Origin: Salminus brasiliensis | Taxonomy: Eukaryota; Chordata; Actinopteri; Characiformes; Bryconidae | Direction: 5' to 3' | Assembly (NCBI RefSeq): GCF_030463535.1 | Contig: NC_132894.1 | Coordinates: forward strand, 33,737,125-33,801,124 | DNA length: 64,000 bases | Position numbers and translations under genes: made by a program | Notes under the pieces: generated by a model | Told to the model about the DNA's origin: nothing | What the model saw: only the letters and a program-made list of their open reading frames with translations | Databases searched by the model: none | Shown here: in pieces, positions 35,959 through 56,000 of the stretch | Layout: each line of letters begins with the position of its first letter | How positions within the stretch are numbered: the stretch's first letter is position 1

Positions 35959-36419
35959 TTTCTAGGTGGAAAATAGCACTTTGTATAAAAGTACAGAGCG
36001 GACAGTAACTAGACAATTGGGACTTAATTCTGAGAATTACTGAATAGAGTTACTGCTCAATTACATTTCAAGGAGATATGTATATAAATATCTATTCTTT
36101 CTTTTGCCAATCAGTTGAGTTATGGTGCAGTTGATTGTATCGTTATTTAATAAAAAATACGGTCAAGTTTGTATTAATGTTGAATAAAACTTACCTGTTT
36201 AATGACCATGTTAAGACTTAAATGGACTCTTAACTATCTGCCACTAATAATATTATATTATAACATAATATTAGATTATATAATATCATTACTCTCATTC
36301 CTTTGACCATCACTGCCATGACTGCCATATTAAGTTATACGACACCATGATTAATATATTAGGATTATGATCAGAGCAGTTTAACAGTATAGATGGTTTG
36401 GTAACTTTTATTAATAATT

Positions 36420-36680
36420 AATAAATAGTTCTGATCAGAGGAGGACGGGTCGGGTCCCCCTTGTGAGTCCTGGTTCCTCCCAAGGTTTCTTCCTCCAGCT
36501 CTGAGGAAGTTTCTCCTTGCCACTGTCGCTGTTGGCTGCTCACTGGGGGTCTTTTTTTTTTACATGTCTTTTTATGTTATTTATTTTTTTCGGTCTTTTA
36601 CTAATGATTAATTATGTAAAGCTGCTTTGTGACAAGAACAGTTGTTAAAAGCTACACAAATAAATCTGCCTTGACTTGAA
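36420..36680 (+). mobile_element. teleost interspersed repeat
   Basis: Contains CCTCCCAAGGTTTCTTCCTC, GTAAAGCTGCTTTGTGACAA and ends in CACAAATAAATCTGCCTTGA, a combination common in fish genomes as a retroelement 3' end. Exact class not assigned. Confidence 0.5.
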
Positions 36681-36770
36681 ACTGCCTGCAATTATGTTAA
36701 TCCACCCTCCCACCAAACAAAAACCACTTTTTATTTGTTTAATCATTAACTTTTGACTTTTACACCCAAC

Positions 36771-37257
36771 AGCCATAACATTAAAACCACTTAAAAACCG
36801 CTTAATATTCTGTAGGTCCACCTCCCTCGTGCCAACGAAACACCTCTGACCCGTGGAGGCATGCCCTTTACAAACCCTTTACTGTGGTATCTCAGGACAC
36901 TTCCAGGTCCTCCAGATCCTTTTACAGGTCCTGTAAGTTGTGAGGTGGAGCATCCATGAGCATCAACGATCCTTGGGTGCCCATGACCCAGTCTCCGGTT
37001 CACCAGCACTTTTCTTGAAGCACTTTTGGTAGGCCACTGCATACCGGATGGGATGCTGTGGAGATGTTCTGATGACCCAGTTGTTGTCTAGAACCTCACA
37101 AAATGGCTCTGATTCTTAGGCTTGTGCATTTCTCCTGCTTCAACACCTTCATTACCTTCAAGAACTTCAAGAAAGATCTAATATATCCAGCACTTGACAG
37201 GAGCCTTCTAACTGAAAGTGTTTTTTTATGTCACATAACTGGTTTTAATGTTATGGC
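36771..37257 (-). mobile_element. deleted Tc1-like element with intact inverted ends
   Basis: AGCCATAACATTAAAACCAC at the left and TGGTTTTAATGTTATGGC at the right form near-perfect inverted ends. The interior matches the 3' part of the same family seen at 38740-39235, in reverse. A related fragment lies at 37380-37720. No transposase frame survives. Confidence 0.7.
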
Positions 37258-37839
37258 ACATTATTTATTTTCACTCTGGTTTCCTGAGTCATTCCCAGGA
37301 AGCATTCCCAGGAACAGGCATGAACAGAACTTGCCAGAACATAAAATGTCTCAGTGTGGACAAGGTAGACGTAAAGCTGCCAGCTACAGACCACCAGGTG
37401 GCAGTGTTGTCATTACAGTGCTAAGTCGGTTTTCAGCCAAAGGCAGACATCAGCCATAACATTATCACCATCTGCCTAATACTGAGCAGGTCACCCTTAT
37501 GCCCACCGCAGTAACCTCCACAAGACCTCTGAAGGCATCCTGTTGGATCTGGCACCAAGACGTTAGCAGCAGATCCTTCAGCTTCTGGAATTTGTGAGGT
37601 TGGGCCTCCATAGATTGCAACAATGACACTTAGGTGCCCACAGACCCTGTCACCGGCTCACTGGTTGTCCTTCCTTGGAGTACTTTTTTGGTGGGTACTG
37701 ACCACTGCAATCCCACTGAACACTGGGGTATGCTCCGCCCCTATTTGGCCGGTTTATTATGCAAATTAGACTAAGCTGCTCTGAATTCCTCTCTGTGACA
37801 GGTCAGTTCTTCAGTAAGTGACACTTTACATCATTCTGC

Positions 37840-37971
37840 TCGGCTTGCTGCCCCAACACACACAGCACCGCCCCTCACCCGGCCCCACTGAGTCTCCTGC
37901 TGTACCCCAGCCCTCTTTCTTCTGCTCTTCAGTCCAGCCAGTCCAGCCACTGTCCCTGCCCTCCGGCTAAG
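37840..37971 (+). promoter_or_regulatory. rlbp1: putative rlbp1 5' noncoding exon
   Basis: The rlbp1 start codon lies 33 bases after an acceptor (ttatcttcag, ending 38655), so a noncoding exon must lie upstream. A strong donor (ctaag/gtaagg) after 37971 would close such an exon. An octamer-type ATGCAAAT at 37759-37766 next to a TTTATTA stretch lies about 80 bp upstream and could belong to the promoter. The exon start is a guess. Confidence 0.35.
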
Positions 37972-38687
37972 GTAAGGCATCGGGTCTGATCTCTGGGTTT
38001 GATTATCATGTACTTACAATTCTTCAAATGTCGTTGTTCATCTTTCACTCTGAAGTATAGACTGGCTTTCTTAGAGTAGGTGTTTGGGCCGTTATTTCTG
38101 ATGTTTGCTGGTTTAGGATGATAGATATAATATGTGTAAGAAATAAGGTCATGCTGAAATGGTGATGTGATTGCCAAATTCTGAAGCAGGAACCATGAGA
38201 AACAATCTACAAAGCCTTGTATTGGAGCCTATTTGAGAGTGTAGTACTATTATAGTGAGTGTCCATAGGTTCATAGGTTTGCTAATAGGGACTTTAATCT
38301 CTATTAATAGCTATAATACAACTAAAATAATCCATTTATACCCTCGTTACACAGAGTTTCTTGTCCTCCACATGAGTTTTGCAGTCCTACAGATCAAAAA
38401 AGACCCATGAAACTGGATTACAGCAAAGCGTTCCCTATGATCCGTAATATATTATAATATAATATGTAATATATATAGCTTCTTTTCCAATTCTATTTCA
38501 TTTCCTGAGAAATAAAAAACTGCACCGAGACTCAGTCCATGGGCTAAATATGAGAGTCAGTCTGAGGCGACTGTGTAAGGCCCGGTGCAATGCAGTAATC
38601 GAACCTCCAAAGTTTCAGGCACTGTAACATCTGAATTACACCTCTTTATCTTCAGTGTAGGTGTGGCTGGTGAAAGATCTCGGCATC

Positions 38688-44195
<5,508 letters not shown>

Positions 44196-44530
44196 AAGGC
44201 TGCACCAATGCACAAGATCGGCAATATATATTTTTAATATATGCAAAAAAATGCACTAGAATAATCCTCTAGATGTTCTCACTGAATGGAACTATAAGTT
44301 GTTATTTTGATTAGTTTATATTAGATTATTAATGTTTTTTTTAAACAGTTTCTTTCTTCTAAATCTGTTGGTTTATGATGTAGAGAATTACTGACATCGT
44401 TTTTAATACAATATGATGGAAAAATGTCTGTTTGTGGTTTAATCACCTTAAGGTTGCAGCCAATGATTTAAAAAGTGATTTATTACATAGTTTAAAATAT
44501 ATACTTCTATAAATAAATAAATGTATATAA
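44196..44530 (+). other. rlbp1: rlbp1 3'UTR
   Basis: AT-rich sequence follows the rlbp1 stop and contains overlapping AATAAA signals at about 44511-44520, just before a CA/TA microsatellite. The poly(A) site is inferred. Confidence 0.4.
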
Positions 44531-44544
44531 ATACATCCATACAT

Positions 44545-44546
44545 AT

Positions 44547-44581
<35 letters not shown>

Positions 44582-44626
44582 CATTGTGTAAATGTATATT
44601 TGTATATGTATGTATGTGTGTGTGTG

Positions 44627-44666
<40 letters not shown>

Positions 44667-44668
44667 AG
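44545..44668. repeat. CA/TA compound microsatellite
   Basis: Alternating ACACAC, ATATAT and GTGTGT runs just after the rlbp1 poly(A) signals. Confidence 0.9.
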
Positions 44669-44679
44669 AATCTGAGATA

Positions 44680-45010
44680 CCAAACTGTGATGTTCTAGAC
44701 GACTGGGTCAGAACCTCTCCAAACCATCAGGCGGGTCTAGTGGGGTGTTCCTTGAAGGGTGAAGTAAGGCTTACTGATGCTTATGGACCCCACCTTATAT
44801 CATGGTACCAGATACCACAAGATGCCTTCAGAAGTCTTGAGCTTAAGCTGGAGTTCTGGGGGGCTGTGAGCTCATGGAACCTAAACCCAGACCCTCCCTT
44901 CCTGGGCATTGGCCTGATCATCAGGAGACGGATGGTTCCAAACAAGGTGATGCTACAGAGACTGCATATCAAGATCATACGTCCCTCCAAATTAGGTAGT
45001 AAGTCATTTG
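44680..45010 (+). mobile_element. Tc1-like fragment
   Basis: GGTCAGAACCTCTCCAAACC and GGTACCAGATACCACAAGAT resemble the two ends of the 38740-39235 element. Fragmentary. Confidence 0.4.
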
Positions 45011-45189
45011 TAAAGCAATAATAATTGGGTTGTCTCCAATCACTTCCATGAATAGAAAATTGGGAAACGCTGAAGGACAGAAATGCTTGGCTGCAGTGTG
45101 ATAGGTCAGTTTTAAGCTCCTTTCAGCCTACAACCACCTACATATCCTTTTATAAACACAAAAAAATTTACAAAAGAATCACCCAATTT

Positions 45190-48100
45190 TTTTTTTTTTA
45201 AAGAAAATAATTTATTTTGGAACACAAGAACCATATTAACCCAATACTTCAATCACACACCATTGCTTTTTTCCCCCAAAACAAAAATACACACACAGGT
45301 GAACTAGATGTAGGATTTATGGTCAATGAAGGGTGGGATATGATCTATTGATGGGCACAAACCACTCATCAAACACACAGCACTGTGAAGACAAAGTAGA
45401 TCATCAGGGTCGAGTCTAAAACTATGCAGTAGAATTTGCTGGAGGATTTATGATTGACGTTTTAATAATGACGGAGTGAGATTTGGCCAATGGTTTCATG
45501 AATATTATAATCTAAAATAGAATTAAAAATACTATTTTTTTTTTAATTCAATACTTTGCTGGGTTGGAGATTTCCAAAAAACAGATAGCTCACCAATGCG
45601 GTTGGGGGGGGTGTAGCTGTTGGTTCTCGTCTCTACAGTGGTCTTTTAATTATTAATTTTTTTTACAGCAGTTTTAAGTGCTATTTCTCCATACTCCCAA
45701 TTTGACACTGTTTGACGCTTTTTTTTTTAGGACAAGGCTATTCAGTTTGGCAGAGAGAAAGGAGGTAAAAATAACACCTTATTGCTGATATCATTGTCCA
45801 AAAACTTCCTCTGGTCCATATTACATAAGCTGTATGTAGCCAAGCGTTACACATTTCTTTACATTGTGGTTTCGGTTGTCAGAACCGAAAGGTGGCGATA
45901 TGATGCACACACACCGACAGTCATTCGCTGACAATCATAATCCAACACGAGTAAATAATTGAGTAAGAATAACAACAATAATAATTATTATTATAATAAG
46001 ACAAAAATATATAAAATACAAACGCAGCAGAATTAAGTTAACCTTCCAAAAGGAGTTGCGATACATCGAAAGCCTGCGTTTTTGTGCAAAACAAACAAAC
46101 CCCCAAAATAAGGGAAGTGAAAAACATTCAGAAAGGCAGAGGTTCTGAATCAAGTGACAGCAGAGACCGAGACGATGCTGGTGTGCAAGGCCCAAATAGC
46201 TCCGATCCCCTGGCGTACGCGCCAACCAGCGAGTCTTCCCTGTCGGAGGTCCTTTGGAAGAGTACAAAAGCTAGAACGCCTATTCAAGTGAAGCACTGCA
46301 GAGCAGATCTGCAGGACGTCTCTACAAGGTTCTCCATTTGAGTTTTGACTGATTTTAAGACGTCAAAAAAGGTCAAGAAAGGTCACGTTCCAGTAGGCCC
46401 AGGAACACTTGGTGCAAGTGGCAGTACAAAACCTACAGAGTCAAGCTCGTGTTCACCACCGTATCCTCTCTGCTACTTCGGATAGATCTTCTAACTTTCC
46501 GAACGATGGGACAGTTCTCTGGTTCAGGCTAAATAGAAGGCTGAGGGGAACAGTCCGGCGATATTCAACCGTAGCCTGATCTGTAGCGTACAGTCGTTTA
46601 CCACTGAACGTAACGTCAACACAGTCATCTGGACTCGCCTCGAAATTCACTTAGGACTGAAACCTTGGGCCAGTTGGCCAAATCAGGTCCCGCCTTCCAA
46701 ATGACTTCAGTTTTAAGAGCATTTCAGCTCAACATGGTATTTTTTCCTACATAAAGGGACGCGAGTCAAATGTACCAACTGCAGTAGATGACCGTACGCT
46801 ACAAGTGAGGTCAACGGAGATTAAGCTGAGGACTGCTGGAAAGTTCCTTTTTTTTTTTTTAACTGAAGGAAAAGGAAATAAAACGCTGTTAAGAAACAAG
46901 ATTACGATCATAACAATTATCACAAAACCTTACGAATAAAGGACACAACGCTTTGGACGCAGTCCTGCATATCATTTCTCCACAACTGCTCAGTTGATCC
47001 ATCAAAGAAAAAGCAAAGTCTTGGGGTTTTCAATAAACATGAAATCAGGGTGGATTCTATATAGTGGCAATGAGGCTCTGCAGAGCCTCTTAAACGTTTT
47101 AAAGCCAATATGGATTAAAATACAGTGCACAGAGCTCAAAAGTAGTCTCAGGATACCATCAAAAGTACTTAACCGCCTCTTTCCTTAATGTAGATCTGTT
47201 TTTGGTGCAGATTCCTTATTTGGAATATAGCCTCAGTCTTCTAGGTCTTCTAAAAGGACCTCCTGCTCAGCCAGACTTGCTGGATTTTCTCTTTTTAATC
47301 AAAAATGTCCCTTTTTATTCCCAAGTTGTTGCTGCCAATAAACCCACCCCTTCGTAGCTCAACACTAGGAGGCTAACAGACGGCTGTGCCGGCCAATGTC
47401 ACTTTTAGAGTGATGAGGAGAGACAGCACCATCAACCCACATGGAGAGAGCACGGACAACTGTGCTCTCTCAGACTCCGGCTGCTGATGGCAAAGCGGCA
47501 TGGCTCGGGGCGGAGTCTCTCTTTTTTAAGGTTCTGAAGTTAGGAAGTTTAGGACATTCTGATTTGATTTTTTAATTTAGATTCTCTACATTTTTGTTAT
47601 AATGAAATGTTTTGATTTGGCAAATTAATTCAACTTAATATTCAACTTTTCAAAGGCAAGATCTTTTAGAATATTAAAGAAATTGATTGAAATGGAGTCC
47701 ATTTATGTATTTTGCAGTGAACTGGGCTGTATTCTTACTTTTCTGGTTTACTGTGGTTCAAAGTGTTGGGTGATCATTTCTAATCCCGCTAGAAAGATAT
47801 TTTTTAATAAAGTAAAGCATACCTAGACTACTTCTGAGCCCTGTACTGTACATCTTACACTCTCAAAAATAAAGGTAATTCAAATGGTTCTCAGAGCGAT
47901 GCCACAGAAGAAACACTTTGGATCATTAATAAAAGAAAAAATATATATTGGTCCAATCCATGATTGTACTACAGACGTATAACCAGTCAATTAATAAGGA
48001 ACCCTGACAGCAAGTAAAGGTCCTTTAGACCTCTATGGCCTCACTCAAAGAACCAATTGAAGTTCTATTACTTTCTAAGAGCGTAGCTTTGCCTTTCCTT

Positions 48101-50023
48101 CCAGACATCCCATCCCATTTCAACCTCAACACAAAACCTGACAGCAGGGGGCGCTGCAAACCAAGACACTTCTAATCAAGAGCTTCTATTACAAGACAAC
48201 GAGCACAAACATACAGCCTCATAACCAGGCAGGTTGTAAAGACCAAAAGATCAACCGAACAGGCCAGCTTTCACAGACGCGGGGTTGAAACGCGCACCGA
48301 CGTCTCCCGCTGGAGCTACAGCTCTTACAACTCTTACACCGATCAACTGCATATCAGAAAGGTCATAATCAAATCTATCAATTAACAGTGCTCAAACCTA
48401 AGACACGTCCCTAGGTCTTCTGGAATACCCGAGACCCCTCTGGAAGTGTCTCGGACAACAGTTAACTTCACGGCTACTCTTCTTTTAAAAAAAGAAATAA
48501 TAAAAAATCCTTTTTTTTTATAATAAAAAAAACAAAACAAAAAAAAAACGCAACAGGCTTTGGTGAACACAAGGGATCATAGAGTCATTTAGTCACTTAG
48601 TGTGGACATCTCTCCCTCCGTTGCATCTCTCCCTTGTTGCATTCTACTAGTCTCAGCTAGTCTCGGCTTTTATCTTCAAATCTCTGCTAATTACTTAATA
48701 ATTATGGCAAAAAATAATAATTATAAAGTGCTTCAAAAGGAACACTCTGGTGTTTTTCTACCTAGTCTCCATACGCAGCATCTGTAGCTTGTGGTCGAGT
48801 ACCATGCAGGATCTACATGGTCATGGGTCTCTACAGTGGTGGTCACCCTATGACTCCAACCCAAACACAGCTATTTTATTGCCGATCCATCCAAACCCAC
48901 CAGTGATCCTACAGGTTTCTTCAGGGACTAATTCAGTATTGTGGTCAATCCTCACTCTGGTCACCATCTTCCCCTGCGATGGACTGGCACACTGTCCAGG
49001 GGGTTCTCCTGCCTTGTGGCTTATGATTTTGGATAAACTCCAGACCTACCGAGACCCTATCCAGGAAAAAGCAGATAAAAAGATGGACTGCTCTGTTGCA
49101 CAACGATCTATCTGAATTCTCTACGGCATGAATGTATATTTTTAAAGAATACATTTTAGGCCAAAACGTTATCTGCAAATTACTGTAAGACAGGGTCTCA
49201 GTTCTCAGGCACGCTTTGCTTCAAACTACTCTGAATGACTTCTTGTTTTCCCATCTGGTGAAATTCTGAAAACACAAACAAGTCGTGCTCTGCCATTTTC
49301 TAGGTCTGAGGTAATCGAGCCAAAGCTACAGATACAGCAGAGGGAGATCAGCCTGAAAAACGCTGAAGTGTTCCCCTTATTTAAAAAAAAATATATAATT
49401 AAGAAAGTGGTTAAACTGAGGAAACTGGGAATCTGAATTCCGCCAGTCGAGTCAACACAATCTGTTGGTTGTGTGTTTCTTCAGAATGAATTGTGCAGTT
49501 CGAAAAGCGATGAAACGGCCGACAGGGGCAGAGCGGAGAGCAACTTTAACAGCGCAACCAAGTACCAAACCAGCAGTACGTCTGTCCGAGCTATAAGCAC
49601 ACAGTGCCCGCATAACAGCCCTTCTCCGCTGGTTATGTAGAGTGTGGCATGTTGTGGTGGCCTACAGTAGCTGTTGGTACTGAAGTATCTCCGCATTAGC
49701 AGCTGTGAGATGCTGAGCGTCCTTTCCTCTCCTCCTCGGAGCTCGATCGTTAATCGAGGGTCTGTGCGAATCTACATATCTAAACTGGACTACAGACTAC
49801 AGTGTACACGCTGCCCTCGGCACGAGTCCGCTCATTTTTGGTCGTTATGCTTTTCCCTGTCGTTTCTCTTGCTCTGGAAAGGCTACCTAGTCGTCTGTAT
49901 AGATGGTGAAGGTCATGACGATTCATGTGTAAAGTGAGACTGGTCAGAATATGGGATGTGTGTGAGTGTGTGTGTGTGGTTTAAGGGGCGAGTAGTTATG
50001 AAAGTGGTGAAGAAGGTGAAAGG
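45190..50023 (-). other. probable abhd2 3'UTR and convergent intergenic region
   Basis: No coding exon was found between the abhd2 stop (50024) and the rlbp1 stop (44195). A minus-strand AATAAA near 45209-45214 could end a long abhd2 3'UTR. The stretch also holds a SINE fragment at about 47385-47515, a repeat with GGTTCT-type motifs at 47860-48080 and several A/T runs. The UTR extent is inferred only. Confidence 0.3.
47385..47515 (-). mobile_element. tRNA-SINE fragment
   Basis: GTGCTCTCTCAGACTCCGGC and GCTGATGGCAAAGCGGCATG match the SINE family of 7200-7428. Confidence 0.5.
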
Positions 50024-53000
50024 TTAAGATGTGCTGTCCGAGCATTTGGTCTCTGAGGTGTGAGTGCCCTGGCTTTGGCACGCCGGCTTCTGCTTCTCCC
50101 ACTGACACATGGTGTTGGCGTAGCCCACGATGACCTTGTCCATCCAAGTGAGCGGCTGGGGGAACAGAACAGCACCCTCGAAGAAGCCCAGGTGCCCGCC
50201 GTGCAGCGTGAGGGCGAAAATGACATTCTCTTTCTTTTCTAGAGAGAGCGAGAGAGGGAGAAACAGAGACAGGCATTATGTCAGGTCATTAATGCAGGTA
50301 CACACTGTTCTGTCAGGGTTCACTCAGGGTAATGGACCCACAGTGGGAGCGGACAGGACCTTTAATCTCCACCCATCTGGAGGTTCAGACACAACAGCTG
50401 GAAACGCTCTTCTGCACCTGATCTCTGACGGACACCATGACCACATGTCCTCCACTCTTCCACTCCCAATTCAAGAGATGTCTGTTAAACAAGACAGGAT
50501 GTTCTCCATCCCACACACTGATCAATCCATTACGCACCCTCATCCGAGGACCACACACACACCTTAAACACAATAAAACATAAGAAAACAATGCAAGACG
50601 GGGCGTACCGATCCCAGTCAAAAGGTCACAGACACGGACAGAGCTGTTTGCAGTGTACCCCAGGCAGCAGCTGAGACTCCACTCATTTGCCTGCTGAGCT
50701 GTAAATGGGGCCAGAGGCCCATAAATAACTCCAACAACTCACCAAATCAACAGTCACGACAGAGCAAGACTCGCACACACACGGTTAATAAATCATTCCC
50801 CAAATACTGGACGGCCTACTTCGACCTCATTGATCCGATACTAGTGTAAACAGCTGGACAGTCAAATCAATAGTGTTTTTGTTTTTTGGGGGTTTTTTTT
50901 TGGACTGAACACAGGAAACATCTCCCAATGCACCAGTTTCTACATTACACTACACTCAAACTGATTTTTGAGGTACTCCATAGAAGATCCATTCTGGTCC
51001 ATAAAGAACCATGTCTGTAAGACATTTACATTTACACTGAAGGCTTTTAGCAGACGCTCTTCTCCAGAGCGACGTACAAAAGTGCCTCACTGTTTACCTC
51101 ACTGAAAATATCTTCAGCTAGTTTGTATAGACTAGGATCCAAAAATAACTCCAAGCTTAGATAATACTAAACACAAAAGTCAACATGGAGACCATAAAAC
51201 TCAACACTACATTTCACCCAAGTCCTCTCAGAAGAGGAGGGTCTTCAGTCTGGGTTTGAGGACAGCGAGTGTTGGACTCTGCTGTTCGGACACCCAGGGG
51301 AAGTTCGTCCCACCACTTTGGTGCAGGACAGTAAAAAGTCTGGACGCTCGTCTTTCTGGATCTTAAAGGATGGCGGGTCGAGCCGAGCCGTACTTGAAGC
51401 TGGAAGGGCTCTTGGTGCAGATCGGCTTTTGACCATCGCCATTAAGTACAGAGGGGCTGGCTGGTCCAGGCTTGGCTTTGTAGGCCAGAGTCAGGGGTTT
51501 GAATCTAATGCAGGCAGCAGCTACAGGAAGCCAGTGTCGCTGCATTCTGGATTAGTTGATAGAAAGGTGAGAGTGTGAGGAACCTTTCAAAGATCACGTA
51601 TCAATTTTTCACTAAACCAGCAGCTTCAGAATCATGCTGACTCTTCACTGACTGTAATCGGGAGAATGGAGTCTCCGTCATTCCCATTTCCCAACACACC
51701 GCATGGCATCCTCAACTTTAACTCATCCCAAAAGTATTGGATGGAGCGCCAACCATCATTCCAGAGAACACAGTTCCATGGCTGCTGAGATGACCTCGGC
51801 CCGATTGTTTGGCATGCACCAGAGTTGGACAGGCAGCTCTAACGAATGCTTAGGAGGAGGTTCCCAAATTTTTTTTTTAAATAAATAAATAAATTAATAA
51901 AAAAAAAACTCGTAATACAAACAAGCATCAAAAAAGAGTAATCATAACAGTACAGTAATAGCAAAGCCCTTAAACTAATTTACAAAAGATAGTTAATATA
52001 TAATCGAAATAAGCCTTTAGCCTTTAGCCTGGGTTAAAGCAAAGCTAACAGTGAGATTAACCCCTCCACACAGTAAAAAGTGGGAGTCTTTCCAGTCTCC
52101 ATGATTAAGCATTTCAGGAAACACTCATGCTTACCAGAAGCCAGCTGCATGTGAAGGCATCTCTGGCACACATGCCAGTCTAAGAATAGCCATGTTAAAG
52201 GGACGGCCTATTAAAGCGGCTATTCTTACGTTTTGCATGGGGCTGGCCTGCATGCTCATCTTCTGGAGTGAATAAGCAACAGCGATGTGTAAATACCTTG
52301 CTGGAAGGTGTTGATGTGTACAGACGGTCAATCTATTTAAAGTAATCCCTCGGTAATGCTAACATAGCTGCTGATCATTTTAAAACGTGGTGGTTTTATG
52401 AGGTAAAAACGTGAAAATAATGCACGGAAGTGCCATAAACCTTGTAAATGTGGACTTACAGCACTCCAGACAAGCAGAAAGTCACAGGACACCTACGCTA
52501 AAATATCTGCATTGTACTCATTTTACTCCCTTTACTGCATATACATGTACATATGCATGCTACATTTCGCTGTAATGCTGATCCCAGAAGATCTAGTCCC
52601 AATGCTTACGTAAAACCCTGGATATCAGCATCGGCCCACGAGTCCCCAATTCCCATACCGGTGTATCCCTAATTATGACTCACTTCTGAACCAATTCCTG
52701 CAGAAAACAGTTCTACTCAGGACACGTCAGTATAGGTCTAATAATAAAACATACTCAGCAGAAAGGTGGAAGTACCTGCAAGGGTGCGAGGAATGGTGAG
52801 GAGTGAGCCATGCACAAGAGGATCATCACCAGAGTTCACCAGCAGCAGAGGAACATTGACCTACAGCACACAGACAAAATCTTATTAGTATTATTTTATC
52901 TTATTCTAATATCTAATCTTATCTTATTATCTGTTCAGTAAGTGTTTATTAGCCCAGGAAAACACTGATATTAGAATAAACACTAATAATAATAACACTC

Positions 53001-56000
53001 CTACAGAAAGTGGTGGTGGTTCTCCATCACTGTGTTCATCATTAGAACATCTCCAAAGTTCTCCTCATGGAGTCTAGTATTATTTAGAGTTCTCCTCAGA
53101 TCAACACCTGGTTTGGTGGTAAATCAGGGCTTAATGATGGTAAATCAGGTGAGCTGCTGCTGCTGCTGATGATGGAGTTGAACACATCCTCCACACTGTG
53201 TTGGCTGGACTGGACTGGGACGTCCAGGAGAAACCTGGAGGAACTGAGCTCTGTTCTTCAGACTAGCTCACCGACAAGATCTCACTACTTTCTTTCTTCA
53301 GAATGAGAAGCTCTTGTTTCTCCTTTTTACTGGATTTATGTTCACCTGCATCTGATCTGATGAGATCTGGATATTACAAGCAACTGCACTGTACTGTACA
53401 GTACTGATTTTACTGACTGACCTTAAAGCAATAGAGCAAAGTTGGTTGTACTCACATTGTGAATGTAATGCACACAGCTTTCTTTCTCGTAGTACTCCTT
53501 TAAGGAACTGTGGCCATGGAATTTCCTGAAATGTGAAAATTAATATGGATTACAATCCAATCGTTTTAATAGTTTATATCCCACACGTATAACATACATA
53601 TATATATATATGATATTTAAAACTATAGTAATTTTCACCAGAATTCAGCAGAAGTCAATAATCAAACAGGTCAGGATATTAAAAACGCAGGATTGGAGCG
53701 AAATTAACAATAGTAGGCAGCCTCTCATGGAAAATGTGTACAGTGCAGAGTTTCCGTTTCCGTGAAGCTGTTAAAAAAATAAAAATTATATATATATATA
53801 TATATAAACAGGGTGTTTTAGGGGTGGCCTTCATGTCCACTGTAACCAGGTATGTCAACACAGACAGACGAAAGCAGCAAAATGTCCTAGTCTGTTCTAG
53901 AAGAGGAACACGACAGTGTTTGTTAGTTCTGCAGATGAGAGTTCATGTTTGCATAACAAATCCAGGCACTTGCAACTGCTAACAGGCCGGATAGTCCCTT
54001 TTGTGGGCCATTTCTGACAGCTTCCTCAAACCTCTTCAGAAACGCCTCAATTACAGTGCCGACCAGAGGATCCAGTTTCGCTCTGACGGCAGTTAGGCAT
54101 GCAGATAGAGCGTGGGTTTTCACATGAGGGTGACGGAATTGCATAACGCCTGCTCGCAAGCACAAAACGGCGCTGAGCACGCACCTCATGATGTTGTCGT
54201 CGATCTGCATGAGGGAGGTGGCGGTGAAGAGGCGTCTCAGATCCGCATCTGCCATCTTCGGGGAACCTCCCCCGAACAGGCTACCCCTAGGGAACAAGAA
54301 CAAATAGAATTCAACTACAGTCAGTACCGTACAGATTTCACTGAGTGGAACAGGAGCAATAATTTAATGAAAAATCGAATTTACAGTTTTCCTGTGGAAT
54401 AGGACTCTCCGGAGCAGATCAACATCATGACCCTATTGGCACCATGCTGCCTAATGCCAGGCGTGGGCTAGAGGGGTATAAAGCCCCTCAGCATTGAGCT
54501 ATGGAGCAGTGGAAGAGCGGTGTTGTCTGGAATGATGGATGGTGGTGAAGCTCCATCCAGTACTTTTGGGATGGGTTGCAGAGTTGTGGATGAGATAGGG
54601 AGGTGACCATCCAACATCTTGACCTCACTGATGCTCTAGCTGCTCTTGTTAAACCCAATATTAATAATGAGGTAATGATACCTTAACATGTCATGACTGA
54701 TGCCTTTCAAATAAGTCGCCTCAACTTCAACATGCCGGCCTAGCTTTTCCAGTGCACTCGCACAGCAAGTTTGGACCCGTCTGAAATGATTAGAAGCTCT
54801 GAGGTACCTGTGGGACAGAATGATCTTCTTCATGTTGTCTGCCATGAGGAAGTTGTAAAAGCGCCGGCACTGGTCCCACTGCAGAAAGGTCTCCTGAGCC
54901 CTAAACACACAGACAAAACACAGGCAGTATGTCAGTCACGTGCTGCCCGTCTGAACCGACACACAAAAACAGGCTAATCCTGCCATCAGTGTGACTGGGT
55001 CATCCACTGATTGCATATTGAGACCGTGTGTGTGTGTGTGTGTGTCGTGGCACAATGCAATCAAGTCTTTCACAGTATATCGCCGCTGTCAAGTAAAAAA
55101 AAAAAATAATAATCTGATCTCCAAAAAGTCAACTTTACAGGAGAAGGAAAAAAAAAACCTTCTTAACTCTCAATGGAAGTCAATGGAAAACGCTTTTAAT
55201 CCAAGCCATTTTGAAGCATTTCTATTGGTCCATCCATTATAAAATTCATATCTTTTCAAAATGTCCTTTTTTGTATGATAGCAATGCTAAGTAAAACTAT
55301 CTACAGGATGATACAGGATCCACAGCAGATGACTGATGAAAACAAAACAGTGTGTCATAATAAATATCACTGTATGAGCTCACACTCCTCCTATTCCAAC
55401 TAAAAAGGAGTACTGACAGATCTGTTCTGTGAAATCTGCTCATCCAGAAGAAAATAGACACCGAAATCCTGTCCAATGAGAACCACAGTGTTGGGTAACA
55501 CACTGAAAAACACACAGATCCACACCCACAGGCCAAGTCTGCTGACACTCTAGAATGGCCCGGCTGAGCTGCTGGCCGGTACGGCAGGAGATCTCTCCAA
55601 AAGCCAAAGGTGTGGCTCTCACAGAACCAGACTGAAAACACAGCTGCCACATTCCACTGCAGTTCCCCTGTGTGTGTGTGTGTGTCTGAAGTTCTGGGTG
55701 GCTTGAACTTTCTTGAGAGATTTCAACATCTTCCAAATTTCCTCCTTTGGCACCGAAAGGAAGACGTATGTCTTTTTTTTAACGTGCATTTTGTATATTT
55801 GTTAACGTGTTGCTGCAGAACTGGACTATCTTCAGGCTGGGAATGCTGGCCTCCAAGATTGTAATACGCATGTGAGAATGACAGCACACAAACAAAACAC
55901 ACACAAGACATTGTCATGGTGACTGAGGAACAGCAGCCCCACTCTGGATCGTCAGGCTGAGCTGTGTATCTGTGATCATGAGTCTTCCGCTCTCCCGTAG

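Noticed and set aside
37103-37459. 118-aa plus-strand open frame
   Set aside because: It overlaps the inverted end of a Tc1-like remnant and shows no transposase or other motif.
50130-50567. 145-aa plus-strand open frame
   Set aside because: Its first part is antisense to the last abhd2 exon and the rest is low-complexity intronic sequence. No family resemblance.
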